A stretch of 64,000 bases of DNA from Herpetosiphon geysericola (GCF_001306135.1 NZ_LGKP01000022.1:434001-498000); one strand, 5' to 3'. Shown: positions 16,412 through 25,631, counted from the first letter of the stretch. Numbers and translations: made by a program. The notes: generated by a model not told the origin, from the letters alone.

Positions 16412-17164
16412 GTGGGAGCACAGTATGAAAAACCACCTATTATTGAGGTAGTGGCAGAGGTTCACTTTGCTACTACTTCGTGGAATGAAACTATGCCTGA
16501 GCGATTTGCTAGACGAATCAAAGGTAGTTTTACAGAATTGCTCCCACCAGGAGATGGTGAATCTGATTTAGATACTTCTATATGGGAAGGGCGTAAGGTT
16601 TTTAAACATTATACCTATCATGTTTTAGTACAAATAGGTGAAGGTGTTCTTGTAGTCAATAATATTGACAAATATATCGCTTGGGATAATTTATTACCTG
16701 TTATCAAGGAAGTGTATACAGCGTATAAAGCCTTGGATAAAGAGGTGAAAATACAACATATTATCCTTCGGTATATCAATCAAATAGATATACCTCATCA
16801 AGGCAGCCAAATAAGTTTAGAGAAGTATTTCAATCTTTACCCATACTTTAAGCTTCCTTCTTATGAAATCTATGTTGGCTTTATAGTCGGCTTACAGTTT
16901 CCATTTACTGGTGGGAATATAAAAGTCGAAATGCGAACAACCAACAGTGAAGCACCAGAAGTTACATCCGTCATCTTAGACATGGAATGTTTTATTGGGA
17001 AGCTTAAGGACTCAACAGCACGAACGGCTTCAAGTAAATTCAATCTAGCTCACCAGCAGGTCGAAAAACTATTTGAAGCAATTATCAATGACAACACACG
17101 GCAATTATTCATTGAAACTCGTAGTGAGGGAGTTAGCGATGATTTGCATGACAACTCCATATAA
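16412..17164 (+). CDS. TIGR04255-family protein
   Basis: 250 residues from GTG 16412, with AAGGA upstream, which places YEKPPIIEVVAEVHF at the start as in the TIGR04255 family. The family is sporadic in bacteria and of unknown biochemical role. The rest is beta-rich with FRIKGSFTELL-like and LRYINQIDIP segments. It is the first gene of a three-gene set with overlapping or touching ends. A TATAAT at 16310-16315 may be its -10 box. GC is lower than in the flanking genes, hinting at transfer. Confidence 0.75.
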   Translation: MGAQYEKPPIIEVVAEVHFATTSWNETMPERFARRIKGSFTELLPPGDGESDLDTSIWEGRKVFKHYTYHVLVQIGEGVLVVNNIDKYIAWDNLLPVIKEVYTAYKALDKEVKIQHIILRYINQIDIPHQGSQISLEKYFNLYPYFKLPSYEIYVGFIVGLQFPFTGGNIKVEMRTTNSEAPEVTSVILDMECFIGKLKDSTARTASSKFNLAHQQVEKLFEAIINDNTRQLFIETRSEGVSDDLHDNSI

Positions 17165-17567
17165 GCGCATAAATTCTTCAAGCGCAAACCTTTTACCTAG
17201 GTCTGTAGCTGGAAAACCTGAAAGCAGGTCTGCCACATCTTTTATCGAAAAGAAGGTAACTTCTCTGAGAGAAGTCTATGAGTTTGGTTCAGCGGTAGAT
17301 AAAATTGAGAAATTTGTACGCGCCTACAGCCACCTAGTGGATTTTCTACTTGATGCATACAAGCATGTTCAAGCCAAGTTCCCAGAGGCAACTATTAAGT
17401 TAACAGTCGATGTTGAAAGTAGTGCAAAAACCCATGAGGCCTTCATTCGTGTTACTCCACACATCCCATTCCCTGAAGCGCGACAGCGGCTCGATGAATT
17501 CGATGATGCGTGGTGGATTAAAAACCTTGATAGGGGAGATGGCCGTATTACGCTTGTGGTGCGCTAA
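17139..17567 (+). CDS. Unknown protein, middle gene of HEPN cassette
   Basis: 142 residues from ATG 17139 with GAGGGAG six bases upstream. It overlaps the TIGR04255 gene by 26 bases and ends right before the next start. A helical middle (DKIEKFVRAYSHLVDFLLDA) is followed by beta-like IKLTVDVESSAKTHEAFIRV and a short acidic end DDAWWIKNLDRGDGRI. I do not recognise the family. Its place suggests that it joins or neutralises the neighbouring HEPN protein. Confidence 0.7.
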   Translation: MICMTTPYKRINSSSANLLPRSVAGKPESRSATSFIEKKVTSLREVYEFGSAVDKIEKFVRAYSHLVDFLLDAYKHVQAKFPEATIKLTVDVESSAKTHEAFIRVTPHIPFPEARQRLDEFDDAWWIKNLDRGDGRITLVVR

Positions 17568-17975
17568 ATGTTTGAATGGGATCACTATCTAGTTATTGCT
17601 AATAAACTTGTGGAGATAGGTGATACATCTCCCAAAATATCAGATGCCGCATATCGCTCTGCTATTAGCAGAGCGTATTACGCGGCCTATAATAAGGCTA
17701 AACTAATTTACAATAGAGAAACTAAATTACCAAGTGAAGCCGATTCCTATGATGGTCATGGATTAGTCTGGATGCATTTCAAGAGAGATAAAGCGGATAT
17801 TAGAAAAAAGCTTGGAGAACTAGGGGTTCGGTTACGAGAATTCCGAAATCTCGTTGATTATCAAGTTGTTGTTACACAAGAAGAGGTTCGTCACCACCAC
17901 TTTCCCTTATCAATAGCTGCGGTATATGCAGTTAAGGATGCTCAAAAGATTGTAGATGATTTGGGAAGATTATAG
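17568..17975 (+). CDS. HEPN protein (UPF0332-like)
   Basis: 135 residues starting directly after the previous stop. The features SAISRAYYAAYNKAKLIY, then HGLVWMHF and LREFRNLVDYQ, match the HEPN/UPF0332 pattern (helix with AYYAA, conserved H, R--xDY end). The strict R-x4-6-H RNase motif is replaced by R-x4-Y, so nuclease action is uncertain. HEPN proteins of this kind occur with nucleotidyltransferases or other partners in toxin-antitoxin and defence loci; here the partners differ. Confidence 0.7.
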   Translation: MFEWDHYLVIANKLVEIGDTSPKISDAAYRSAISRAYYAAYNKAKLIYNRETKLPSEADSYDGHGLVWMHFKRDKADIRKKLGELGVRLREFRNLVDYQVVVTQEEVRHHHFPLSIAAVYAVKDAQKIVDDLGRL

Positions 17976-18065
17976 CTTCCTCATCCAACTTCCCATGATC
18001 GCATGCCCCGCATAGCACATCTGTGTGTTAATGTGGGATATGTGGGATAAATTGCCGCATTTTCA

Positions 18066-18093
18066 TTGACAAGTAGTACATGCGTGCTATAAT
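18066..18093 (+). promoter_or_regulatory. Strong sigma70 promoter at the start of the phage module
   Basis: TTGACA (18066-18071), 16 bases, TATAAT (18088-18093). It lies about 35 bases before the first phage-module gene and is the best promoter seen in this segment. Confidence 0.75.
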
Positions 18094-18127
18094 TTTCGCA
18101 ATCGTATCGACGCAACCAAATGGGGTC

Positions 18128-18394
18128 ATGATGACAGCACGATTTCATGGCAAAGTTATTTTTGTTTTGGAATCGCCAGGCAACTGGCCTGAAGTTGCGC
18201 GGATAGTCACCATCAAACGCAACAACAACGAATCAGCGCTTTCTTTTCTAAAACGCTGCCAGCGCAATGGTGAAACGTTCAAACACCAACGATTTGCTTC
18301 AACCAAGCAATCCCTAACGGCGACGATGGAAGTTGACTACACAGACGACCAGCCAACGCTGGCGAAAATCATCCTCGCGCCAACCACCAATTAA
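18128..18394 (+). CDS. Small hypothetical protein at the start of the phage module
   Basis: 88 residues from ATG 18128 (18131 also possible). The N-terminal part is beta-rich (FHGKVIFVLESPGN, ARIVTIKRN) and the middle basic. The gene has its own strong promoter upstream and a hairpin terminator downstream, so it is a single-gene unit. The family is unknown. Confidence 0.55.
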   Translation: MMTARFHGKVIFVLESPGNWPEVARIVTIKRNNNESALSFLKRCQRNGETFKHQRFASTKQSLTATMEVDYTDDQPTLAKIILAPTTN

Positions 18395-18396
18395 TG

Positions 18397-18415
18397 AAGA
18401 GCGAAGCTCGCTCTT
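18397..18415 (+). terminator. Stem-loop terminator
   Basis: AAGAGCGA and TCGCTCTT pair around AGC, immediately after the gene at 18128-18394. Only a short T run is present (CTTTAT). Confidence 0.6.
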
Positions 18416-18489
18416 TATGTGACTAGCAGACTTTTACGCTAGCCATGGCGACCTAGGCAACTAGGCGCACGACTGATGCGATACCCGCA

Positions 18490-18542
18490 AGGTCGATACT
18501 CCCCGAATGCATTTGGGGCGTGTTGATCCTGCGGGTTTTTGT
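18490..18542 (+). terminator. Structured terminator/attenuator before phage late genes
   Basis: CCCGCAAGG (18490s) and CCTGCGGG pair, followed by TTTTTG (18535-18540). CTCCCCGAA/TTTGGGG forms an inner hairpin. It sits 20 bases before the first late gene, so it could act as an antitermination or attenuation point. Confidence 0.5.
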
Positions 18543-18562
18543 TGTTTCAAGGATTTTTTTCT

Positions 18563-19063
18563 ATGGCTGAGGCTGAGTCAATCATCAAATTAGTGAATAG
18601 TAACGGGTTGCTCAGCGTGATCATCGTGCTGCTCGTGTTCTTTGGGAAGGCTGCAATGCCATCCATTACAAAAATGCTTGATCACATTGCAGAGTATTTC
18701 AATCCAACCCGTGCTGATGCGAAGGCAAAGCAGCAGAAAGAGGATGACGATCGCGAAGCTCGCTTACGCAAAGAAGAGCTCGATCTGTTGACGCATGCCT
18801 ATGATGGCGAACTGCTCGATGCCTACAAGAAAAATGCCGAGGTTAATGTCCAAGTCATTATGACGATGCAGGCTATTCAGACCAAGCTCCTCGATAGTGA
18901 TTTGCTGACCCAAGCGCAACTGTTACGCATTAGCCAAGGCGTTGCTGACAACCAACTGGGCGTTACCGACATCAAGACCGATGTTGCCCGCATTTTCACC
19001 GTGCTGCAACAAGAGCAGCCGAGCCGGACCCAAACGAAGCCCAACCAACCATTACCCATGTAG
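18563..19063 (+). CDS. Membrane-anchored coiled-coil phage protein (lysis region)
   Basis: 166 residues from ATG 18563, AAGGA upstream. One membrane segment at about residues 15-35 (LLSVIIVLLVFFGKAAM) is followed by a long charged coiled coil (AKAKQQKEDDDREARLRKEE). It precedes the holin and endolysin and may help in lysis, perhaps as a second holin or spanin-like part. This is context inference. Confidence 0.6.
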   Translation: MAEAESIIKLVNSNGLLSVIIVLLVFFGKAAMPSITKMLDHIAEYFNPTRADAKAKQQKEDDDREARLRKEELDLLTHAYDGELLDAYKKNAEVNVQVIMTMQAIQTKLLDSDLLTQAQLLRISQGVADNQLGVTDIKTDVARIFTVLQQEQPSRTQTKPNQPLPM

Positions 19064-19076
19064 GAGGAAGCACCCC

Positions 19077-19472
19077 ATGCTCGCAACCGTCAATTCCATC
19101 GCGAACACCCTTGTTCCCATCTTACTCTCGATCATTTTTGGCATCATCGCCAGCTCAGGCCCAGCACTGATTAAGCTTGGTACAGCCTTTATTAACTCCA
19201 AATTGACCGAGCATCAGCAAGCCGTTCTCTACGCCGCCGTGAAGGTCGGCGAACGGGCCGCAGCTGCGCAAGGCTTTACCCCTGAGAACGCATGGGAATC
19301 GGCCAAAGACGTTGCGGTCAAAGCAGCCATCGAGTATGCCAAGCGGTTTGGCATCTCCCTCGACCCAAAAACGCTCACCCCGTTGATTGAGGCCGAAGCG
19401 GCCAAGCAAGAGCGCCTTCGGCCAATGGTGATTGATAGTTCGTTCGTGCCAGTTGTGACCGACGGAGTGTAG
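19077..19472 (+). CDS. Phage holin, LLH-like
   Basis: 131 residues from ATG 19077 with AGGAGGAAG upstream. An N-terminal membrane helix (NTLVPILLSIIFGIIASSGP) is followed by an amphipathic region with the pattern AVLYAAVKVGERAAAAQGFT, then KAAIEYAKRFGI and a final LIEAEAAK helix. This matches superfamily-6 holins (Holin_LLH) in layout. It lies directly before the endolysin. Confidence 0.7.
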   Translation: MLATVNSIANTLVPILLSIIFGIIASSGPALIKLGTAFINSKLTEHQQAVLYAAVKVGERAAAAQGFTPENAWESAKDVAVKAAIEYAKRFGISLDPKTLTPLIEAEAAKQERLRPMVIDSSFVPVVTDGV

Positions 19473-19475
19473 CCA

Positions 19476-20231
19476 ATGGGTATCCTTGATTTGCCAGTTG
19501 TTGATATTCGGCATCTGCTGCTGCGTCGTCCATCGCGGTTTCTCGTCACGCGGTTGCTGAAGCTTATTACTGGGAGCGTTGATCACTACAACGGCCCCGA
19601 AACCGCGATTGCAGCATCGATCGATGCAGAGATTCGGCATCTTCAGGCGATTGCGCAATATCACGTTGGCAAAATCTGGGGGTACGCCAATGGGATCGCA
19701 ATTTATGGCCACGGCATTATGTATCACTACGCCGTGGGCGCAACGGGCACGATTTATTGGCTGCGCAACCTGAGCGACATTCTTTGGCACTGTGGTCATG
19801 GCATCGGCAACAACACAACCGTCGCCGTCCACACGCCGATTGGGGGTCAGCAACACCCAACCGATAAGCAGTGGAATGCAAAGGTCATGCTTTTTGATGC
19901 ATTGGCCGAGGATCGTGGCTTCAATGCAAAGTCGAACACAAAAGGGCATATGGAGTGGGGGCAGAGCGAATGCCCCGGCCCAGTGCTTATGCCAATGCTT
20001 GATGCATGGCGCAAGGAGCCAGTCATCAAGCGCTATCGCATTAAGTACAACGATGCGAATTGTCGGCAAGGCCCAGGGCTGAACTTTCCTATAGCCGCCA
20101 CGTTCCAAGCAGGTCATGAATTCGATGGCAAGCGCATCTTGGGTCAATCCATTAATGGCAATCCATGGTGGATTCATCGCGATACCGATGGCATCGGAAT
20201 GTTTCACGACTCGTTGTGTGAGGAGGTCTAA
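19476..20231 (+). CDS. Endolysin, N-acetylmuramoyl-L-alanine amidase with SH3-like tail
   Basis: 251 residues. An amidase_2/PGRP-like domain has zinc-ligand candidates in VDHYNGPETA (H), VAVHTPIGG (H) and GQSECPGP (C, with GHMEWG before). It cleaves the bond between MurNAc and L-Ala in peptidoglycan. The C-terminal ~65 residues (YRIKYNDANCRQGPGLNFPI, NPWWIHRDTDGIG) resemble a bacterial SH3 wall-binding domain. It starts 4 bases after the holin stop. The lysis genes lie before the terminase genes. Confidence 0.85.
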   Translation: MGILDLPVVDIRHLLLRRPSRFLVTRLLKLITGSVDHYNGPETAIAASIDAEIRHLQAIAQYHVGKIWGYANGIAIYGHGIMYHYAVGATGTIYWLRNLSDILWHCGHGIGNNTTVAVHTPIGGQQHPTDKQWNAKVMLFDALAEDRGFNAKSNTKGHMEWGQSECPGPVLMPMLDAWRKEPVIKRYRIKYNDANCRQGPGLNFPIAATFQAGHEFDGKRILGQSINGNPWWIHRDTDGIGMFHDSLCEEV

Positions 20232-20432
20232 TTGGACGTTTTCATTGGTATCACGTTGATTGTGCTGTTGATCGTTCTTGTGGCGCGATCCCTTGCTCGC
20301 TTGCATGTCGATGTCAACAACCTGCTGGCTGGCACCCATCATTTGATTGATCGCCCACCAGCGTGGCGCACGGGCAAACCCGACCGCTCCCACCGTCGCC
20401 GGAACGCACGCAAAACGACGTCACGCCCATAA
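20232..20432 (+). CDS. Small membrane protein in lysis cassette, TTG start
   Basis: 66 residues from TTG 20232, which follows the endolysin stop directly; GAGGAGG lies six bases upstream. One membrane helix (FIGITLIVLLIVLVARSLAR) and a basic tail. Its place suggests a lysis accessory or spanin role, but no lipobox is present. Confidence 0.55.
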   Translation: MDVFIGITLIVLLIVLVARSLARLHVDVNNLLAGTHHLIDRPPAWRTGKPDRSHRRRNARKTTSRP

Positions 20433-20493
20433 GGCGTGGAACGCAATCTTATTCCTATCCGCCGCGCCAGCGGCGACATCACTGAAGTAGGCC

Positions 20494-21063
20494 ATGATGA
20501 CCAATGAAGTACACGACAACCTCAAATATGTAACAGATAAGCCCTTAACCAAAAAGGAGCAGGCGTTTGTGTATGAGTATGTCAAAGACTTCAACGGTAC
20601 GAAGGCCGCTCAGCGAGCAGGCTATTCGGAGGACAATCCTCGCGCTGCATCCGTGACCGCAAGCCGCATGCTAACAAAAGCTAACATCATGCGCGCGATA
20701 CGAGCCTTAGTGTCCGAACGCGCCATGAGCGCCGATGAGGTACTTGATCGCTTAGCCCGCATTGCACGCGGCACGATCGAGCCATTCATCACTAAGGCCA
20801 ATGCGATCAATCTGAAAACTGTGGAGGCGCAGGTGGACATCGGGCTAGTGCGCAGTTTTCAGGAAGGAACGTCCAAAGTCGGTGCGAAGCTGGAGTTGCA
20901 CGATGCACTGAAGGCACTGGAGCTGATTGGCAAGGCCAATGGCGCACTGACCAATATCAAAGATTCGTTGTTGGCCAACCTTGATGTGAGCAAGCTCACA
21001 CCAAACCAAATTCGGGCTATTGCCGCAGGCGAGGATATCATCGATGTCTTACTTAATCCCTAA
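20494..21063 (+). CDS. Phage terminase small subunit
   Basis: 189 residues of the terminase_2 type. LTKKEQAFVYEYVKDFNGTK, then AQRAGYSEDNPRAASVTASR, form the DNA-binding N-terminal domain. The C-terminal helices (ELHDALKALELIGKANGAL) are typical of this family. It recognises phage DNA for packaging together with the large subunit, whose start overlaps this gene by 20 bases. Confidence 0.85.
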   Translation: MMTNEVHDNLKYVTDKPLTKKEQAFVYEYVKDFNGTKAAQRAGYSEDNPRAASVTASRMLTKANIMRAIRALVSERAMSADEVLDRLARIARGTIEPFITKANAINLKTVEAQVDIGLVRSFQEGTSKVGAKLELHDALKALELIGKANGALTNIKDSLLANLDVSKLTPNQIRAIAAGEDIIDVLLNP

Positions 21064-22768
21064 TACCAATCTGCGCATTAAGCCGCCACTGACCCTGCAA
21101 GTGCGTGCGAAGGCCATCCTTGAACTGCGCGAACGCGGCTTGGAGGATGTATCCCCGTTTGAGGAGTATCAGTTTAATCCTGAGGGCTACACCAAGGACA
21201 AGCTGGGCTGGCAGCCATGGCGCGGTACGGGCATCGACGAGCCTGGGCAGGTTGAGATTTTCGAGGCCTATACCCATGCGTTACGCCAACAGTTTGAACG
21301 AGAAAAGTACGAGAACGGCGAAGCCTACGATGAAACCGTGTGGCAGCCCGGGCAGATCATCAAAAACCGGATACGGATCGAAGCAGGCCACGGGGTAGGC
21401 AAGACCAAAGGCATGAGCGCCTTAGTCAGCCATTTCTTAGATTGCTTTCGGCCCAGCATTATCTACACCTTTGCTCCGAGCTGGGATCAAGTGAAAAAGC
21501 TGCTCTGGAAGGAAATCAAAACCGACCGCAAAAAGGCCAAGCTGCCCGGTCGGATCCTGGAGACCTGTGAAGTCATCATCGACGACAACCATTTTGCGAG
21601 TGGAAAGTCAACCGATGATAGCAATGGCAAGGGTGGCGAGCGGGTGCAAGGGCAGCACGGCAAGTTTTTGATGTTTGTGCTCGACGAGGCCGAAGGCATT
21701 CCCAAGTTTGTCTATGAGGCTATCGATTCGATGACGAGTGGCGGGATTGTGATTGTGCTCATGATTGCCAATCCCAAGACCCGCAATAGTCATTTCTATC
21801 ACCAAGCGAAGTACAGCAACGTGCTCTCGATGCGCATGAGTTGCTTACAGCATCCGAATGTGGTGGCTGATAAAACCGTGGTGCCAGGGGCCGTGAAACG
21901 CAGTTATGTCACGGACATGATCGAAAAGCACTGCCACGAAGTGGATGGGCCAAACGCGGACTTATTCCACTTCCAAGTGCCATGGGATGCTACAACGTGG
22001 TATCAGCCAAATAATGAATTCATGTTCCGCGTGCTTGGTATTCCACCCGAGAACGCCAGTATCAATACCTTCATTCCGGTTGGTCGGTTCGAGGCAGCGG
22101 TCAAGCGTGGCAAACAGCCCATGGCCACTGGAACTGTTGACCAAACCAAAGCGCGGATCGGGGTGGACTGTGCGCGCTGGGGTGATGATACCGGAGCGGT
22201 GTATTTGCGGCACAACGGGCGGATTAATAAGGTTGCGCGCATCGAGCAGCAAAACACCTTTGTCTATGTTGAGCACATTAAATTCGCTGCCTTGAAGCTG
22301 CCTGAGGATGTAACCAGTCTGCATATTCGCGTTGATGGCACCGGTGGCTTTGGGGCTGGGATTATCGATCGCTTATTAGTTGATCCCGAATTGCGGCGAC
22401 GCTTTCGCGACTATCAGGTGATCGAGGTCCTGTTTGGGGCGCTGCCCTCGCCGCATAACAGCGACGAGTACGCCAACTGCGTGACCGAGATGTACGCTGA
22501 AACCGCAGAGGTCTTGAAAGATATTGCCATTCTTCAGCCCGCCGAGCAGCTCGAAATTGATTTGACCGATCGTCAGTATGGCTATCAGTCGAAGGGGCAG
22601 TTAGAGCTGAAACGACTTGAACCCAAGGATGATTTTCGCAAACGCCACAAGCATAGTCCTGACGATGGCGATGGCCTCGTCTTATGTGGCGCTCCTGACT
22701 TTTGCTTTGATCACCTGCTAATAAGCAATGACGATGAAGCAATGCCTGGCTCATGGGGGAGCTATTAA
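21044..22768 (+). CDS. Phage terminase large subunit
   Basis: 574 residues from ATG 21044. The ATPase part has Walker A GHGVGKT (residues 115-121) and Walker B FLMFVLDE (about 208-215). The C-terminal nuclease starts near residue 370 with RIGVDCARWGDD, the first acidic site of the RNaseH-like terminase nuclease; TSLHIRVDGTGGFG follows. It drives ATP-dependent DNA packaging into the procapsid via the portal. Full length and intact. Confidence 0.9.
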   Translation: MSYLIPNTNLRIKPPLTLQVRAKAILELRERGLEDVSPFEEYQFNPEGYTKDKLGWQPWRGTGIDEPGQVEIFEAYTHALRQQFEREKYENGEAYDETVWQPGQIIKNRIRIEAGHGVGKTKGMSALVSHFLDCFRPSIIYTFAPSWDQVKKLLWKEIKTDRKKAKLPGRILETCEVIIDDNHFASGKSTDDSNGKGGERVQGQHGKFLMFVLDEAEGIPKFVYEAIDSMTSGGIVIVLMIANPKTRNSHFYHQAKYSNVLSMRMSCLQHPNVVADKTVVPGAVKRSYVTDMIEKHCHEVDGPNADLFHFQVPWDATTWYQPNNEFMFRVLGIPPENASINTFIPVGRFEAAVKRGKQPMATGTVDQTKARIGVDCARWGDDTGAVYLRHNGRINKVARIEQQNTFVYVEHIKFAALKLPEDVTSLHIRVDGTGGFGAGIIDRLLVDPELRRRFRDYQVIEVLFGALPSPHNSDEYANCVTEMYAETAEVLKDIAILQPAEQLEIDLTDRQYGYQSKGQLELKRLEPKDDFRKRHKHSPDDGDGLVLCGAPDFCFDHLLISNDDEAMPGSWGSY

Positions 22769-24333
22769 TGCCAACGGCCTTTGACAATCTTTCCGTGGAA
22801 TCAGCAAAGAAGCGGCTGCCTGTTACGCCCGAAAGCGTCAAGAGCGCCGTGCTCTTTCGCGATGGCGATCACTGGCAAGGTGGCGCAGCGTGGACTGGGC
22901 CAACACCCGCCGCGGGCGATAAAAATGCCTCTGAGGTTATGACCCGTATCCAACGCGAGTTTGTCTCCAGCAACGTGATTGCCGAGGTGGTTGAACGCCA
23001 CATGAACGGTGCAATTGGCCGTGAGCCACAGTGGGGCTATGCCGTCCGTCGCCCACTGCTAGATGAGGAACAACCAACCGATCCCGAGCAAGGCTTAATC
23101 GACGAGGCCGAAGCGGCCATGACGAGCTGGTGGGATCAGCGCAATGTGTTAAGCATTTTGCAGGAATCAATTGCCACTGCCGTGGTGTATGGACGCGCTG
23201 TCCTGCGCTTGTTTATTCCCCCTGCTGCGGTCGAAGGCGGGGTGATTCAACGGCAGCCAACCTTGGCCGATGCCTTGAATCTCATTTGGCTCGATGTGCT
23301 GGCCCCAGAGCAAGCGGGTGTCAGCCGCGACAAAGCCACCATGCAAGCCTGTGGCGTGTATGTCTACACCAACGACGACAAAACAGAAGTTGCGGAAGTG
23401 ACCTTTCTTGATGGTCTTGATACGGTGGTGCGCACCCTCGAAGGGGAGGCCGTGACGGGCGAAACGCGGCTGCCGCTGATGGGTCACTTACTGATGCTCG
23501 AAATTACCTGCAAGCCCATCATCAGCCTGTCGATGCAGCAGATGCAAAAGGCCTTAAACATGACCTTGACCATGCTCCAACACAACATCGTCATCAGCGG
23601 CTTTGTCGAACGGGTGTTGTCGAATGCCCAAATGCCCTACGACGAGGTGGACGATCCGGCGAATCCCAATCAAAAGATGCGCGTGTATAAGCCCTATGAC
23701 ATTGGCCCCGGCAAAACGACCAATCTCGTGGGTGTACCAATTCGGGATGAGCGCACGAAGGCGATCACGGGCTATACCAATCCATCAGTGCAGTGGCGCG
23801 ACCCATCGCCCGTCACAACCTTTGTTGACACCGATGCCGCCATTTATCGCCGCATGCTCAACGAGTGTAAGCAGCTGCATGCGCTATTGAGTGGGGATGC
23901 CGTCGCCAGTGGCGAAAGTCGCAAACAGGCATTGCTCGATTTCGCGATGGCGCTTGGGCCAACGGCCACCGCCATCAAGCAGCTGGTGCGCTGGCTGCTC
24001 GAAGCGACCTTAGCCTTAGCCGCACACTTTGCTGGCCGACCGAACGCCTTTGATAGCCTGCGCGCGGATGTGACCCCACGCCTGTGGCTGGGCAGCTTAA
24101 GCAGCGAAGAGCGTAACTTTTTATTAGCAGCCTATGAAAAAGGGGCTATCAGCCACGACCTGTTCTTAAGCTTGATCGATGTTGAGGATGTGGATGCCGA
24201 GAAAGCCCGGATTGCGGCGGAGCAGGAAGCTAAGCAGATTCAGCAAACCCGCACGCTGGCAGCCGCGCTCGCAACCAACCAAGCGCGGCTCGATAGTGGT
24301 GCTGCCAGCACCGGCTTGGAGCAACCCGAATGA
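22768..24333 (+). CDS. Phage portal protein
   Basis: 521 residues from ATG 22768, which overlaps the terminase stop (TAATG) and has GGGGGAG upstream. Typical siphovirus portal features: an N-terminal SSNVIAEVVERHMNGAIGRE segment, the central beta-rich stem and crown, and a C-terminal helical part ending in Gln/Ala-rich sequence. Position after TerL and before MuF supports it. The portal forms the DNA-entry dodecamer. Confidence 0.85.
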   Translation: MPTAFDNLSVESAKKRLPVTPESVKSAVLFRDGDHWQGGAAWTGPTPAAGDKNASEVMTRIQREFVSSNVIAEVVERHMNGAIGREPQWGYAVRRPLLDEEQPTDPEQGLIDEAEAAMTSWWDQRNVLSILQESIATAVVYGRAVLRLFIPPAAVEGGVIQRQPTLADALNLIWLDVLAPEQAGVSRDKATMQACGVYVYTNDDKTEVAEVTFLDGLDTVVRTLEGEAVTGETRLPLMGHLLMLEITCKPIISLSMQQMQKALNMTLTMLQHNIVISGFVERVLSNAQMPYDEVDDPANPNQKMRVYKPYDIGPGKTTNLVGVPIRDERTKAITGYTNPSVQWRDPSPVTTFVDTDAAIYRRMLNECKQLHALLSGDAVASGESRKQALLDFAMALGPTATAIKQLVRWLLEATLALAAHFAGRPNAFDSLRADVTPRLWLGSLSSEERNFLLAAYEKGAISHDLFLSLIDVEDVDAEKARIAAEQEAKQIQQTRTLAAALATNQARLDSGAASTGLEQPE

Positions 24334-25325
24334 TCGACGCGGTTGCCATTGCCAATCAATTTCGTGCTGAGCTGCTCGCAATGAATGCGAGCGCCATGAA
24401 CGATCTGACGAAACGCTGGCGCACAGTGGAAGCCGCCTTGAAGGCTGAAATTGAGGCCTTAGCATTTCAAATGAGTCAGGCCAAAGCTGACGGGCAAACG
24501 GTCAGCGAATCGCAGCTGTATGCAAACGATCGCTACCAAGCGTTGTTGATCCAACTCCAGCGGGAATTAGCGAAATATAACGCTGATGCAGCGGCGCTGA
24601 TTCAAGCCCAGCAACTGAGTTTTGCCAGTATGGGAGCCGAGCAGGCGACCGCGTGGTTGCGCTACTCCGGCGCGATTCAAGGGTCATTCAATCAGTTGGG
24701 CAGCGGCGCATTTGAAAACATTGTTGCTTTAGCCCGCGCTGGCAATCCCTTGGATGTATTACTGAACAACGCCTATCCGGCAACGGCCCAAGCTATCACC
24801 GATGAACTGCTGAAGGGGTTGGCGTTGGGAAAGAATCCACGCACAACCGCGCGGAATATGGTCAACGAAGGGCTAACAACCAGTCTTAATCATGCCTTGC
24901 TAGTGACGCGGGATCAGTCGGTTCGGGCATCACGGTTGGCCACGTTGCAGCAGTATCAAACGAGTGGATTAGTCGTGGCTTATAAGCGAGTTGCGGCACG
25001 CCAACGGCGCACCTGTCTGGCCTGTTTGGCACTCGACGGCACGGTGTACCCAACCAATGTGATGATGCCGCTGCACCCGCAATGCCGATGTGCTGTACTC
25101 CCAATTTTAAGGAACCGCGAGCCGCTGGCGATGCCAACAGGTAAGCAATGGTTTCTGGAGCAGAGCGCAGACACGCAACGGAAGATGCTTGGCCCAGGTC
25201 GGTATGGGCTATGGGAACGTGGCGCGTTTCAATTCGAGGATTTAGCGACGGTGCACAGCGGTGGGGTTTGGGGCGCAAATGCCCAAGTTACCACGGTGGC
25301 CGCACTGCAAAGGATAGGACGATGA
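24330..25325 (+). CDS. Phage minor head protein, MuF-like
   Basis: 331 residues, four-base overlap with the portal. Helical N-terminus; C-terminal MuF/SPP1 gp7-type domain with RTTARNMVNEGL, ARRLATLQQYQTSG-like and a Cys/His cluster CLACLALDGTVYP...HPQCRC. Such proteins are minor virion parts ejected with or attached to DNA. Confidence 0.8.
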   Translation: MIDAVAIANQFRAELLAMNASAMNDLTKRWRTVEAALKAEIEALAFQMSQAKADGQTVSESQLYANDRYQALLIQLQRELAKYNADAAALIQAQQLSFASMGAEQATAWLRYSGAIQGSFNQLGSGAFENIVALARAGNPLDVLLNNAYPATAQAITDELLKGLALGKNPRTTARNMVNEGLTTSLNHALLVTRDQSVRASRLATLQQYQTSGLVVAYKRVAARQRRTCLACLALDGTVYPTNVMMPLHPQCRCAVLPILRNREPLAMPTGKQWFLEQSADTQRKMLGPGRYGLWERGAFQFEDLATVHSGGVWGANAQVTTVAALQRIGR

Positions 25326-25600
25326 TGGAACCTAATGATCTCATGCAGGCACTACGTGTAGCGATTCCAACAGAACAGGTGATTCATGAATCACTGCGTG
25401 AATCGTTTCAAAAATTGAGCCACAGCCTTGAAGGGTTTGTGGTACTCAATCCACCACCGCAACTATTCGATGATTTCATGCATCCACGCATCCATCCATC
25501 CCGCGTTGGTGATCCACCAGCGCAAGGGTGTGACGCGGCACCAAATCGCAAACCAAAACCATGGGAATCGGTTCGCTGGCAGCCACGCCGGAAATACTAA
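25322..25600 (+). CDS. Small hypothetical head-module protein
   Basis: 92 residues from ATG 25322 or 25325, overlapping the MuF stop. An N-terminal helix (ALRVAIPTEQVIHESLRESF) and a Pro/His/Arg-rich C-terminus. No recognised family. The overlap and direction support it as a gene. Confidence 0.55.
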   Translation: MMEPNDLMQALRVAIPTEQVIHESLRESFQKLSHSLEGFVVLNPPPQLFDDFMHPRIHPSRVGDPPAQGCDAAPNRKPKPWESVRWQPRRKY

Positions 25601-25631
25601 AAGCAGTCTAGTCATACAGGAGTAAATCGCA

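Noticed and set aside
19155-20393. 412-codon frame antisense to holin and endolysin
   Set aside because: It mirrors the codon bias of the real genes on the plus strand, has His/Asn-rich odd composition, and crosses three coding genes.
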